A stretch of 64,000 nucleotides of DNA from Diphasiastrum complanatum (lineage: Eukaryota; Streptophyta; Lycopodiopsida; Lycopodiales; Lycopodiaceae): positions 46,452,985-46,516,984 of the forward strand of contig CM055098.1 of the NCBI GenBank assembly GCA_029204225.1. Direction: 5' to 3'. A program made the position numbers and the translations under genes. This document shows positions 1-12,896 of this stretch, piece after piece. The number at the start of each line of letters is the position of its first letter. The stretch's first letter is position 1. Below the pieces are notes generated by a model that searched no databases, was not told the DNA's origin, and saw nothing but the letters and a program-made list of their open reading frames with translations.

Positions 1-841
<841 letters not shown>

Positions 842-921
842 GGCCCAATTGACACGTGTTGCAACATGACAATGCATGGCCAGATGTGGGCCATACCCTC
901 TGCTGAACACGTGTTAGTATG

Positions 922-1107
922 GCTGACAAAAAATTTAGACACGTGTCGTGCAGCATGTGTTGAAACATGCTAATGTGGCGAGACAGATGTCGTGCACATA
1001 CTGGCCGGTGGTGTGCTGACAAAAAATTTAGACACGCATCGCACAACATGTGTTGGAACGTGCTGATGTGGCGAGACAGATGTCGTGCACATACTGGCCA
1101 GTGGTGC
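922..1107. repeat. 93-bp tandem duplication
   Basis: The string GCTGACAAAAAATTTAGACAC begins at 922 and again at 1015, and similarity continues for the whole 93-bp unit to about 1107, at roughly 90% identity by eye. A shorter related piece lies just upstream (841-921, with ACACGTGTT). Confidence 0.85.
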
Positions 1108-1109
1108 GT

Positions 1110-1668
1110 ACACCGTCTCCGTGTCAAGCGCAAATTGGTGGACTACAATTTTTTCAAAATTGTGGGAACATATTCGGTCCATTCCGGGGTTCTGGACTTC
1201 GATCAGTATGTGCAATAACTCCGCCGCTTCTCGTAGCTCTTTGTCCTTGATACAACGGATTGCATAGCCGTCATTTGTAAAAATGGTTGTCGTACCATCA
1301 TCTTCAAAGAAGGGCTTCAGATAGTTGTGGTCGTATGTCATGCCACTTCCATGGATGGTTTCGTCTTCGTTTGGGAATCCAAGCGCCTGTATCACCAAAA
1401 TGTCTAACGAAATAATTTGTTCATTTGGGCCAAATGGGATCCTGAAGAATTCGTTCTCAGCATCAAAGGTGGAATATGCTACTCTCATGATGCATTCCCA
1501 TTGTTGCCATGTACATGCAGGAAGGTGGATATTCAGCTTGGCCAAGAATGCCCTAGTGGATTCAATCTTCGCTGCCAGCTCTGGGATGGTTACTAAGTGG
1601 ATTTCTACCGTGAATATGTGTAGTTTGGGTCGGTTCAGAATCGACTTCGGCTGCCAACCTGATGCCAT
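1110..1668 (-). CDS. Unassigned protein, about 185 residues
   Basis: A minus-strand frame opens with ATG at 1668 (MASGWQPKSILNRPK) and stays open to the 93-bp repeats; the part inside the repeats is probably not coding. The protein is mixed acidic and hydrophobic, with IPELAAKIESTRAFLAKLN, a WQQWECIMRVAYSTFD segment and a late EIRCIKDKELREAAELLH-like helix. I see no domain, signal peptide or membrane segment. A TATA box lies about 170 bp upstream on the same strand, which supports a real transcription unit. It lies beyond the integrase end of the minus-strand gypsy element, so an extra reading frame of that element is possible. No function can be named. Confidence 0.45.
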
Positions 1669-1689
1669 GATGTGATGTGGCAATCAAAG

Positions 1690-2634
1690 TGGCCGAGATT
1701 ATGGCCTTGTGTAAACACACCGGAGAGAATAAAAGGCAAGTGCAAATTGAAAATTTTGGCTGAGTTTTTTGAATAATTTTGGCTGAGTTTCTCCAACACA
1801 CCCATAGAATGAACTCGCACAAGCAGTGGGACCCTCTATTTATAGCCTTTTTTGGGCTAAACAATTTGATACTCGCCCATGTGACAGAGAACTTGCCGGC
1901 ACCGAGGGAAATCCATCTGTACGGTCCGCAAGTTTTGCTGACATGGCAGAGGGTCTATGCGAGTTTGTTTTTTATAACCAATTTTTTGAAAATTTTCATA
2001 GTAAGATCAGCTGACTGTGGGCGAGTTCCAAATGTTGTCTACGAATCTTGACCATGACTGTAAGTAGCTATGCAAGTTTGTTTGATGTTTTGATAGCTCG
2101 AACCCGTTTGAAATCCACTTGACTCTGATTTTGACAAAAATAATAGCCAATGAAAATTTGCCGAATCCAAATTTAGCATTTTCAGACAATGGGCGAGTTC
2201 CTGGTGGCTTGTGCTAAATTGTTCTAAGCCCCCTGCCTATTGTGCGAGTTTCATCCTTGAAGTTTCTTTGCTAATTTTTTGAAGGTCTTCAAACAAATTC
2301 GCACAAGGGTCAGATGTGATCTGATGGGGCTAAACATTACTTTTGCAAAATCGGCGAGTTTTGTTTGTAACAAAAATCACTTAAAGAAATTTCATTGTAA
2401 CCAAAATATTGACCTAATCTGAGTTGTAACAAAACTTTTCCTAGTGCTAGATGTGTTCTACAAGGTTGATAGGGGACTGGCGAGTTCTGTTTGAGGTTCT
2501 TTGACTCTATTGATATGTTTTTCTGGCACTTGATCAATTTTCTATAGTGAACGGAGATCTGATCTGGAGATAGATCTTGAGACTAGTTTTATCTTGCTAC
2601 TTATCACTGTACTTGCAAGAAATCCTACTAGATC
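1690..2634. other. Non-coding stretch with recurring GCGAGTT motif
   Basis: No convincing gene. The heptamer GCGAGTT, or its complement, recurs near 1812, 1959, 2021, 2193, 2243, 2353 and 2480, with looser relatives at 1871, 2072 and 2298. The stretch lies between a minus-strand TATA box and the end of a minus-strand gypsy element, so it may be a diverged LTR. Confidence 0.5.
1835..1845 (-). promoter_or_regulatory. TATA box (CTATAAATAGA)
   Basis: On the minus strand the sequence reads CTATAAATAGA, a textbook plant TATA box. With a start about 30 bases downstream, the leader to the ATG at 1668 would be about 140 bases. It could serve the unassigned frame at 1110-1668, or be the promoter of an unrecognised LTR. 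Confidence 0.5.
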
Positions 2635-5600
2635 TTAGAATAGAAATAAGTGGAACGAATAAAATTTAAAACACACGATACATGAACAAATGACAAAAGA
2701 TGGGTACATGCCTGCAAACACATAGAACGACGAATGTGATAAGTACATTTCAAGATAGAAGGAATGCTCATGATACTGTCTATGTCGACTCCCATTCACT
2801 ATAGTATCTAAGGGGATGCCTTCCAGTGTTTTAAGACGAGCATATCTGGAAGAAATGATCTGATCAATAATGTATGGCCCTTGTCCTATGAATTTCAACT
2901 TTCCCTTATGTGCTTTTGCCTGGTATAGGAGGACCTTATCCCTCTCTTTAAACTCCTTGAGCTTAATCAAACGATCTTGCCAATCTTTTTGTCTACGGTT
3001 GGCCACTAGAGTCCTGCCAACAATATTTTTTGTGATGTCGTCTCAGATGTGAAATGTCCACTGCCAAGGGTTAGGGAAATGATGGGTGTTGTTTCTCCCT
3101 TGGTGACGGATAATTCCATCCATCCCTTTTTTATATAGTTGTCCGGAAATGAGGGTGTAGGGAGCGGATGTATAAATCAATGCTCGGTGGGCTGGTTTAG
3201 GTAGATTTGGATCCATTTGCCAGTAGTAAGGTATTCAGTAATGTCACGGGCCAAACTGGAGTGTAATCTAATTGAAACAAGATAGCATCAGGAAGGTCAT
3301 CATTAACACCTTCCGTTGATTTGTCATCGCTAGGGATTCGTGAAAGATGATCAGCTGAAAAATGTTGTGAACCCCTTCTAACAACAACTCGAAACTCAAA
3401 TTCTCAAAGTAATAACAACCAGCGTGCTATGCGTCCAGTTGTGCATATCTTGTTCAAAAGATATAATAATGCCTGATGATTTGTATAAAACGCAAAGGGT
3501 TTTCCTAAGAGATCATGGCAAAAGTTTTGAACCGCATATACCATAGCAAGTGCTTCCCTTTCGGTAGTGGTATAATTCATCTCGGCCGGGATTAGTTGTC
3601 TACTCAAGAATCAGATAGGATAATTTTTGAATTCCTCTCCAGGTTGTGTCAAGACAGCGCGGATGGCATATTTGGAAGCATCCATGTGCACATGGAATTC
3701 CTTAGAGTAATCGGGTGCTCGTAAAATGGGGGCACTAGCTAGAGCAGTTTTGAGATCTTGGAACGCATGGCCATGCTCTTCTACCCATTTTGGATCTATG
3801 GTTAACTGGTACATCCAGCGTGCCTTACCTGCAAAGTCACGTACATGACAACTATAGTGATTGGCATGGACCATAAAGATCAGAACCTCATGCACGGTCT
3901 TAGGAATTGGCATCTCTACAATTACTCGAACCTTTTCAGGATTAGTAGCAATTCCATTCTGAGATATGATGTGTCCTAGAATAACACCATGGGTCACTCA
4001 GATCTGGCATTTCTTGAGATTTAGAGATATACCAAACCTTTGGCACTGAATGTATATTTTCTCCAGATAGCTAAATGTCTAGATGCTTCAGAGTGAACTC
4101 CTAGGTCATCTAAGTAGACTTTTAACGTGTCTCCTATCAGGTCCATGAAGGTTGTTTGCATGAAACGTTGGAAGGTACTAGGAGCGTTACACAATCCAAA
4201 GGGCATTACCTTCCAACAAAATGTCCCCCATTTTGTGGCAAAAGTAGTTTTGTGTTGATCTTCAAATGCTATTTCTATCATATTATAACCGCTAAGAAGG
4301 AATAAGCCTCATCTCTAGCTAGATTCTCTAGTATGGCTTCTCCGAATGGAATAGGAAAATGAAGTGACTTGGCAAATTGAGGAGTATCTCCGAATGGGTC
4401 ACATTCGACTAGTAAGTCGCCATGGGGGGCGCCGGTCCTTCTTAAGGATAAGAAAGACAGTACTTTTGGGATGTGCATAGATTACAAGGGGTTGAATAAA
4501 GTTACCATTAAGAATAAGTATCCTCTACCTAGGATGGATGATCTGGTTGATCGTTTGAGTGGAGCTAGATATTTTACTAAAATTGACTTGCGAATTGATT
4601 ATCATCAGATTCAAATTCATCCAGAAGATGTGTCTATTACGGGTTTTAGGACTAGATTTGGTTATTAGGAATTTTTGGTGTTACCATTTGGGTTAACTAA
4701 CGCTCCAGCCACTTTCCAGCAGATCATGAATGATTTATTTTGTCCGTATCTAATGTCCGATTCATTGAAATTCTCCCGCACAATGATGAGTTATTAAATG
4801 TTGCTTGGCTACTGACTAATGAATCAATTTCATTGTATGTAGATGAAGAGAGCGTGTTGCAATCCTATCCACTCCATGACCTAGAAGAAATTTCTGACAT
4901 GGCTATTTTAGAATACATGGGAGCGCTTCCACAACATCTTATCCTGGAATCTCCTAAGCCTTTATCGCCATTAGCATCAGTAAGCAGGGTCAAGACTGAG
5001 CCTATTAAGACTTACCGTGTCAAGAAACCTACCTTACTGATTTTCATCATTCACAATGAAATTACTATCAATAATTGATTTAGTACTATCATTCTCATTT
5101 GAAGACTCAGAAACAATTCCACTTAAGCAAGATTTTAAAACAAGATAGTAACAATCAAAATTGTGAGCTTCCTTTATTGATTCTGCCGATGTAACCATCG
5201 GAAACTGAGTTCCAGTATCATCACAAAAAATGGATACAACTTTACCACTAGAATCTATGAATCATAATTCATGCTTCTTAAATTCAATTTGAAAACTATC
5301 AGATTTATGAAAGAACCACTCATATCCTAAAATTACGTCCGATTGGAACATGGAAATTAATCTTCTCAACATGGCCTTGAAGATCCAGCTTTCAGGAACC
5401 ATTACATCCAAAGCTTCAGTATCTGCACCTGACACAAGCTTAACCACATAACGATGGTCACTTGGCTTGGTAGGTACTTGGAGTCTCTACACAAGTTGAG
5501 AATTAATAAAATTATAAGTACTGCCTAAATCAAACAATACATTCACATCTTTCCTAACAACTTGCCCCTTACTCGAAACAAATTGTGAGGACCAAAAGAC

Positions 5601-6340
5601 AATGTACTGAATTGACATTCACAAGTACTATTAATAACATCAATTTCCATTTTACCTGCTGGCAAATCAATTGTCATAAGATTAGATGAGGACTTGTTCT
5701 TTAACGGGCACTCCTTAGCCATATGGCCCGCCTTGCCACAATTGAAACACAACTCCTGTTTGAAGCATCTCTGACTGATGACTTAGACTTTTTCTTTCAT
5801 TTCTTCATTGATTTGGGTTTCTGATAAGCCATACTTTCAAGTTCATCAAAAAATGTTTTCGACTTTTTTCGCGGTCGAAATTTGTTGAGGTTTTTTCTTG
5901 CCCCCGTTTCCTAAAAGCTACCACCGTCTGATCGTACACACGTGCAATCCGAATGGCATCCTCCAACGAGTTCAAAGAATTGCGCTTGCATTCATTTGGA
6001 AAGTCCGCTGGCAATCCATTCACAAACTACCACTCAGCGTACTTTTTTGGAAACTGCGGCATAGACGATCCATGAACTCTTGGACGTAAGTGTCCAAGTC
6101 ACGCAACCCCATTTTAAGCTCTAAAAATGCCAATACGAGTCCCTCTCATTCACAATCATAAATGCTTTCAAGAATACATCCCGAAAAGCATCCCAAGTGA
6201 TTGGCTTAGGATCAAGGTCTCGCCACCACGACATGGCTTTTCCTTCCAAAAAAATCAGGAAATTCGCTTCTCCTCAGGTACTCCATGAAGACCAAAATAA
6301 CCGTTCCATCTGTTAATCTGCTTAAAACTCTTGTCCGCCA
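2635..6340 (-). mobile_element. Ty3/gypsy element, decayed (gag, PR, RT, RNase H, IN)
   Basis: Reading on the minus strand from about 6340 leftwards: a Gag segment with WWRDLDPKPITWDAF (about 6150-6270) and further Gag at 5800-6020; a CCHC zinc knuckle CFNCGKAGHMAKEC (near 5710-5750); an aspartic protease region (about 5250-5550); reverse transcriptase with YLDD and VMPFGLCNAPSTFQRFM (about 4020-4280), continuing to 3611; RNase H (TEREALAMVYAVQNF, near 3404-3607); and the integrase C-terminus with a GPY-type segment (GKLKFIGQGPYIID, near 2870-2910). The element has many breaks and is clearly a fossil. No LTR pair could be matched. Opposite-strand gypsy sequence lies inside it at about 4390-4745. 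Confidence 0.88.
4390..4745 (+). mobile_element. Plus-strand Ty3/gypsy RT fragment inside the minus-strand element
   Basis: The plus strand encodes [41 protein letters not shown] and [19 protein letters not shown], the first half of a gypsy reverse transcriptase. It is close to the fragment at the left edge of the window (same KSPWGAP context) and lies in the opposite orientation to the surrounding element. It is broken, with no ends or TSD recognised. Confidence 0.85.
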
Positions 6341-6684
6341 AAAAAACTTATGGCTAGAATCAAACCAAAGCTATGTTTTTTCGACTTAGGACAAAACAAT
6401 TCACCTAGAACCTGTGAAGTAATAAACCCCAAAACTTTCCAATCCATTACAAATAAACTGATCTCGAGCATAGCCATCCACAGGTGCCACACAGAACCAA
6501 CAAGCACTCCAACAATTTTTTTTTCATGCAACACACAAAAACTTGATACGCATGTTAAGAACCCCACCCCCTCTTTCTCCTTCCACGCGCCCTAGCTACC
6601 CGAGGGCCAGAACGTGTTTTACAATGAGCAGAGAATATTACAACGACTGACTGTCGGCTGCCTCTGCAATTTGGGTGTTCAAAG
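6341..6684. other. No recognisable gene
   Basis: Both strands carry open frames of about 80 codons here, but neither shows a motif, a promoter or a plausible composition. It lies between the Gag end of the minus-strand gypsy element and the replitron-like gene. Confidence 0.5.
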
Positions 6685-7554
6685 GTGAGGACAATGGAGT
6701 CCAAATGGAGCAGGAAGAAAAAAAGGAACAACCAACCACCTCAAAAAATGCAAGAAGAGAAAGGAGATGAAACGTGCCAGAAAAGGAGGAAAGCCCCATA
6801 CAAACTCGTCAAAAAGTATGAGAAGCCGAAAAAAGTCATTGAGCTCAGTGTTACTATTGGTGTTGGTAGCGTAGACATAGACCCGTCCTTCCTAGCAGTT
6901 ATGGAGAGGTTCTTACAAAGAGAATGCGACCAAAGATGAACCAGTAGGCAATATTGTTTTGTGCCGTTACTTGCGATAGAAAGGCATTCACACCTGGCAC
7001 GGAATGATTGGCTACTGTTTGAAAGACGTAGGCAAAGAACATTTCCAATTTGTGCTGCAAGGTGAGACATCAAAAGATATGGAGAAAGGACGTGGAGAAT
7101 ATATGAAGTATGGTGCCTCAAAAAACATGTGCAGTTAACACCCGCAAATGTTTTTGACCGCGCATTTATATTTTCCTTGTTTCATTTTAGGCCACGATTA
7201 AATGCCTCATTGCCACAGGTCTTGCTGGCAATGCTAAGGACAGGAATGTTCTACCCTTCGGCAATGTGGGTGAGCTTGTACCAAGGAAAAGGGATGGATC
7301 TCACAAGAGCAGCTGTTTTGTGGAAGGCAATGAAAGCACCTGCATTGGTGCAACTAGAAGATGTACACTTGATTTTCTTTCCACGTCAAGTTGATTACCA
7401 ATACTTTAGGAATATGGAACCTAACATTGACAATGTCGTTGCTGAACGGATGAACGTGGAACAACAAGGAAGTTGTAGGGGAAATGAGAATGACAATGGT
7501 CTGCTGCGAGAATATGTAGAACTTTCTTCTGATAGCCATGGAAGTTGTTTGTAG
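6685..7554 (+). pseudogene. Replitron-like Rep protein remnant (HUH endonuclease family, tentative)
   Basis: Three adjoining plus-strand stretches read as one protein family. The first has a basic start (MESKWSRKKKRNNQPP), then KKVIELSVTIGVGSVDIDP and FLAVMERFLQREC. The second, near 6980-7135, has GIHTWHGMIGYCLKDVGKEHF and GRGEYMKYGASKN. The third, from 7129, has QLTPANVFDRAFIFSLFHFR, LLAMLRTGMFYPSAMWV and DLTRAAVLWKAM, and ends at a TAG near 7552. The middle stretch is in another frame, so there are two frame changes, or introns I cannot place. From memory, the HTWxGMxGYCLKD and LTPxNVFDRA signatures match replitron Rep proteins, a eukaryotic HUH transposon group. The HxH metal-binding motif itself is not visible, so this copy looks inactive. 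A decayed viral-type Rep is the main alternative. Confidence 0.5.
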
Positions 7555-7732
7555 ATACAATCTTCTCTGTAAATAGTATCTTATACAAGTGCTTTTGATG
7601 CCAAGCGTTTATGCTTGAGAACTTCTGTACCAAAGTTTTGTAATCAGAATGTATAAACGGTTTTTTGGGTAGTGCAGCTATGTGTAATTTATGGTTTTTT
7701 GTCTGTGTATGCAAAATGTCCAGAGAATGTCA

Positions 7733-8433
<701 letters not shown>

Positions 8434-8438
8434 TGCTC

Positions 8439-9139
8439 TGTGAAGAATTGCCAAAAATTGGCAAATCTAGCTTGATCAAAAACCATGTAGAATAGTGTAA
8501 ATTGTGTACACAAGTGGGTCCCACACATGTGAGGCCATGATTCCACGTGGGAAACCCATCCTAATGTAGGTTAGGTCAAGTCAAGAGAGTTGGTCATGTC
8601 TATTTGGTGGTCATTCCTACTTTATAGGACCTACACCTAAGTTTAGAGTGAAAATTTGACCAACTAGCTACCTACCAAGCATAACTCTAGGAAATAGACT
8701 AGGGTTTCATTTTAGGTCAAGGAGAGTGAGTTAACTTCCTTATTACATGCTGGAAATCCACCTAACTTCAAGAAGGAAGTCGAATTTGCTATGTATTCCC
8801 TCTCTCCATAGTGAGAAGATAGAAAATTTTTGGAGCTCATTGGCAATCTCAAGCTAGTTCACTATGTACATTGAGTTTTTGTGATCCAAATGAAACCAAA
8901 TCAATTTGTACTTGTTTCTCAGGTTGAAGGCCGTACTACAGCCTGTATTACACACGTGTGGTCTCGGATTTCAATGTTCATCAATGCTTTTGATTGTTAA
9001 TGCTTGTTGTTTGTCAAATTGCCAATCTAGATCAACCTTTTTGTGTCTAGTTTTTTGATAGATTGTTAAGCAAGCATCCAATCACTCTTGTGGATCTTTT
9101 GTAGATCCATTTATGGTCCTAAAGTACAGTACTTTCACA
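8439..9139 (+). repeat. Left LTR of C1 (701 bp)
   Basis: TG...CA termini, a TATA-like CTTTATAGG near 8620, and the block GGCCGTACT...CACACGTGTG (palindrome at 8951-8960) that is shared with element D. It is followed directly by the primer-binding site. Confidence 0.93.
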
Positions 9140-9152
9140 TGTTATCAGAGCC
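9140..9152 (+). promoter_or_regulatory. Primer-binding site of C1
   Basis: TGTTATCAGAGCC differs at one position from the usual TGGTATCAGAGCC complement of initiator-Met tRNA and adjoins the LTR end. Confidence 0.9.
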
Positions 9153-9576
9153 AAGTACAAGAGCATAAGCCATTGATCTAATGCAAATCCATTTTTAGCA
9201 AGTTTCGGTGCTAAAAACTAGTATTGAGAGGGCAAGCTAGAATCTTGATTTTGGTGAGGAGATTTGATCCCAAACTTGGTAGGGGTCCAAATCCGTACTG
9301 TCCACATGTGTGGGCACCTCTGAACCTGCATTTAATGCATGGTATTCATTTGATCCAAAAAAATTCAATTTGTGAGCTGTTGGTGTAATTTTTGGTGGAG
9401 ATCCTAGGATAATCTACCAAGATCATTTGCCATTGATTAGATTTGAATTTGTTTCATGGAATCTAATTAATCTAGGCTGAGTTCAAGTCCTATTAAGGTT
9501 AAAAACAGGTCTTGAAAGTACACCAAGAAGGAAGAAAGAGATTAAGTCATTTTTTTGTCAAAAAATAGCCAAAATT

Positions 9577-9924
9577 GGCAAGATTTGATTGTAAGTAGAT
9601 TTCACATCATCTTATCTTCATTCCAACTTTGTGAGGGAGTGCTAGAACTGAGATTATAAGTCCATTTGTTGGATTAGAAATCTAATTTGAGTGAAAAACT
9701 ACAAGAGAGAGACCTTAGTGAGTTTCTAGATACAATCAAATCCATTTCTTGGCAAGATTTGTTTGAAAGTAGTTTTCACTTCATCTTATCTTCATTCCAG
9801 CTTTGTGAGGGAGTGATAGAACTGTGATTATAAGTCCATTTGTTGGATTAGAAATCAAATTTGAGTGAAACACTGCAAGTGTGAGACCTTTGTGAGTTTC
9901 AGTCATTCAAATCTATTTCTTGTT
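9577..9924 (+). repeat. 174-bp tandem duplication in the C1 leader
   Basis: GGCAAGATTTG begins at 9577 and again at 9751. The whole 174-bp unit (CTTCATTCCA...GTGAGGGAGTG...AAGTCCATTTGTTGG) is repeated with few differences just before the gag start. Confidence 0.88.
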
Positions 9925-12097
9925 TGTAGAAGTCACTAGTAAGATGGGATCTGCTAGAGCATACCTTCTAGAAGCTAGTGAGAGGTTGAATTCTACAAAT
10001 TATGCTATTTGGAAGGTTAGAATGGAGTCACTCTTGGTGCTCCAAGACCTTTATGAGTTCTTGATTGAAGATGAAGATGAACCTCTAGGTGCACAGGAGT
10101 TAGCTAGATACAAGAAGAGATCTAGGCTTGCACTTCATTGTGTGGAGATGAATGTGAGCAATGATTTGTTGAGAGAAGTATCAGCTTGTACTAATGCTAA
10201 AGAGGCTTGGGAGTCTTTAAAATCAATCTATGAGTCTAGCAACACTTCTAGAGTTCTTATGCTTAGAAATCAAATTTTGCAAAGCATGAGGAGAAGTGAG
10301 AGTGCACAGGATTATGTACTTAGAATCAAGTCTCTAAATAGGGAGTTGGCTTCCATTGGAGAGAAGATTCATGATGGAGAGCTTGTACAAATTGTCCTTA
10401 ATGGTCTGGGAGATGACTTTGCAAATTTGGTCCAAAGTTTTGCCATCCAAGACACTTTGCCAACTATAGAAAAACTTCACAGCGTATTAGTGGCTGAAGA
10501 GTGTAGGATGCTCCATGCAAAATCTAGGATGAGTTCCTTGTCGTTGCAGGATGGTGATGAGAAAGCCAATTTCTCATTCAAGGGCAAAAAGAAGACCAAT
10601 GGAAAGAAGAAGCATCCAAAGGAGGCCAAAGAAGAGGATGATGCATCAAGCTCAAAGGACAAGTCAAAGCATAAATGCTTCTTTTGTGGAAGGAAGGGGC
10701 ATTATGCATCTGAATGCTACAAGAGGCTAAGAGCACAAGTGGAGGAGGACAAACAATGAAACCTTGCAAAGGAGGAGGAGGAGGATGAAGTAGATGTATT
10801 CTTGATGGCATGTACATCCTCACCAACAAGCAATGGCAATTCAAGAGACAATTGGTGGATCGACAGTGGGGCTAGCTCCCACATGTCTTGTGAAAAGGAC
10901 TTTTTCTCAACCTTACACTCTTTCAATGATGCTAAAAAGTTTGTCTTTACTACAAATGATGAAGAGTGTAGGATAGATGGTGTTGGCACCATCTCTTTGT
11001 ATCTAGAATCCTCAAAATGCATGGATCTAGAAAATGTCCTTTATGTACCATCAATCACCAAGAATATGCTTAGTGTTGGTCTACTCTTAGAAAGTGGTTT
11101 GGATGTCCACTTTAAGCATGGTGTTTGCTTCATCTTGAAGAATGATGTTTGCATTGCAAAGGGATTTAAACATGGAAGATTGTTTAAGTTGGAAGCTAGT
11201 GTTGCTTTTGAAAGAATGAGCTTGGCAAAGGAGGAGATCACTCAAGAGGAGATCTTGGCAAAGTGTGATCTTGCTTGCATTGAGGAGGAGCATCAAAAGG
11301 AGGAAGATCTTGAGGATCAGCCTCAAAGCATGATAGTTCCAAGGGAGTCCTCAATGACAATGTCCGAGTCATCGAATTGCATGCAAATTGTCCATTCAAG
11401 TGTGCATCTTGCAAGGGTGGTGAGCATTGGAGAGTCTACTATCTTTGAATACTTTTTGGAAAGTATTAGTAGACATGAGGTGACTTGTTTCTTACCTTTA
11501 AGATTCATGGTATTTATTACTTTGTATGACAAGACAATGAAATGGGATGCTTTGAAATCTACATTTGTTGTTGATAAAGCAATTTCATTGGATAACTATT
11601 TTTGTAATAGTTTGAATAGTGTCATAAAAGATGAAACATCATTTGTATTGGAAATCTTTGGGTCCACATGCTTTGAGCATGATCATTCCAATGTAAGGAC
11701 CAAAGATTATCCTATTTCAATGATAGGAATAATGGTAGTGTTTTGCTCTTCAAGTAGAGATTGTAGAATCTACTTGTTTTCAGCCAAAGAATTTGTCAAT
11801 GGTGGAAATGTGATATTTCAAGAGTGGAAGATTTGTAAACTTGAAGAAGCACCTTTGGATCAACACCTTATTCAATTCATTGATGGTTTGGAGTCAAGTC
11901 AAGTGGAGGAGCAAGCTCAAGACCCGAGGACTCCAAGAAGAACCTTGAGTATCAAGATGGAGCCATCTAGGCTCAATCATATGGATCAAGCAAGACAAGT
12001 TGTCTTTGGCAACATTATTTATGCACTTAATATTTTAATTGATGTATCTTCAAGTGCACAAAATGCCTTGGAATCCATGGCTTGGCATGATGTTTAG
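9920..12097 (+). CDS. C1 Gag and protease coding region
   Basis: The Gag part starts near MGSARAYLLEASERLN (the more likely start is at 9944), has a UBN2-type copia Gag core (NYAIWKVRMESLLVLQ) and a CCHC knuckle CFFCGRKGHYASEC near 10675-10720. A protease domain follows with WWIDSGASSHM near 10854-10890 and LYVPSITKNMLSVG. From about 11220 to 11830 the frame stays open but matches no pol domain I know; it is acidic at first and then hydrophobic and Cys-containing. After that comes a segment like the linker behind the integrase of element D (TPRRTLSIKMEPSRL). Reverse transcriptase and RNase H are absent. Codon use and Gag sequence resemble D. There is about one break. The product would form particles and need an outside polymerase. 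Confidence 0.8.
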
Positions 12098-12443
12098 TTT
12101 TGAAGTGTGCTACATGTATATAGACACATTTATGGAACATCTTGTAAGGGATCCTCTAAGAGGTGGTGAAAGATCCTTCATGGACATCATTCTCTATTGG
12201 AGTCTCAAAAGTTCCTTCTTTGTAGCTGGATTTTTTAGACACTTCTAAAAGCTTTCATTGATCTATCAAGAGAGTTGTAAATAGATCAAGCTAAATTTGA
12301 GGAGGAGTGTGAAGAATTGCCAAAAATTGGCAAATCTAGCTTGATCAAAAAGCATGTAGAATAGTGTAAATTGTGTACACAAGTGGGTCCCACACATGTG
12401 AGGCCATGATGCCACGTGGGAAACCCATCCTAATGTAGGTTAG

Positions 12444-12801
12444 TGTTACGAGCTCGTAACCAGTGCCGAACCCTAGAGAACACAGATAGGTCAGATACCA
12501 CAGTCAGGGTCGTGTCCAGCGTACATGACCAACAGGGCAAGATAGTGTGAGTAGTGTGTCCCAGCACGGTCCATAGCCATGGCGGGCCTAACACAGCCTA
12601 GGGACCCTGTCAGCAGGATAGGGCCCCCAGTTGGGTCCCGACGTGCAGTCGGCCACGTCAGTGCCACGTGGCCGACACTTGGCAGTAGCATGCTACCAGT
12701 CCTCACACTGGGCTAGGGGGGGCTTACTCTATATCAGGGAGTAGGCAAGGTTGGGTGGATCAGTTAGTGTTTGCCCTACTGTGGTGTTAGGATCTATTAC
12801 A
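12444..12801 (+). repeat. Left LTR of the miniature element (358 bp)
   Basis: Starts TGTTACGAGCTCGTAAC and ends ATTACA. It is GC-rich compared with its surroundings and contains the palindromic GAGCTC and CACGTGG boxes. Confidence 0.88.
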
Positions 12802-12896
12802 CTGGAGAATGCCACTTGGGAAAGAGGCAGCGTCCTTCGCAAGATTTTTCCAGACTTTGTCTTAGAGGACCAAGACGGTTCTTAAGGGGGAGGGAG

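Noticed and set aside
4740-5078. Plus-strand frame of 112 codons
   Set aside because: It overlaps the protease side of the minus-strand gypsy element and shows no known motif. It may be an exon of something unknown, but support is too thin.
9140-9152. A tRNA gene near the TATCAGAGC sites
   Set aside because: Only the short complement of the tRNA 3' end is present, directly next to LTR ends, as expected for primer-binding sites. No cloverleaf is visible.
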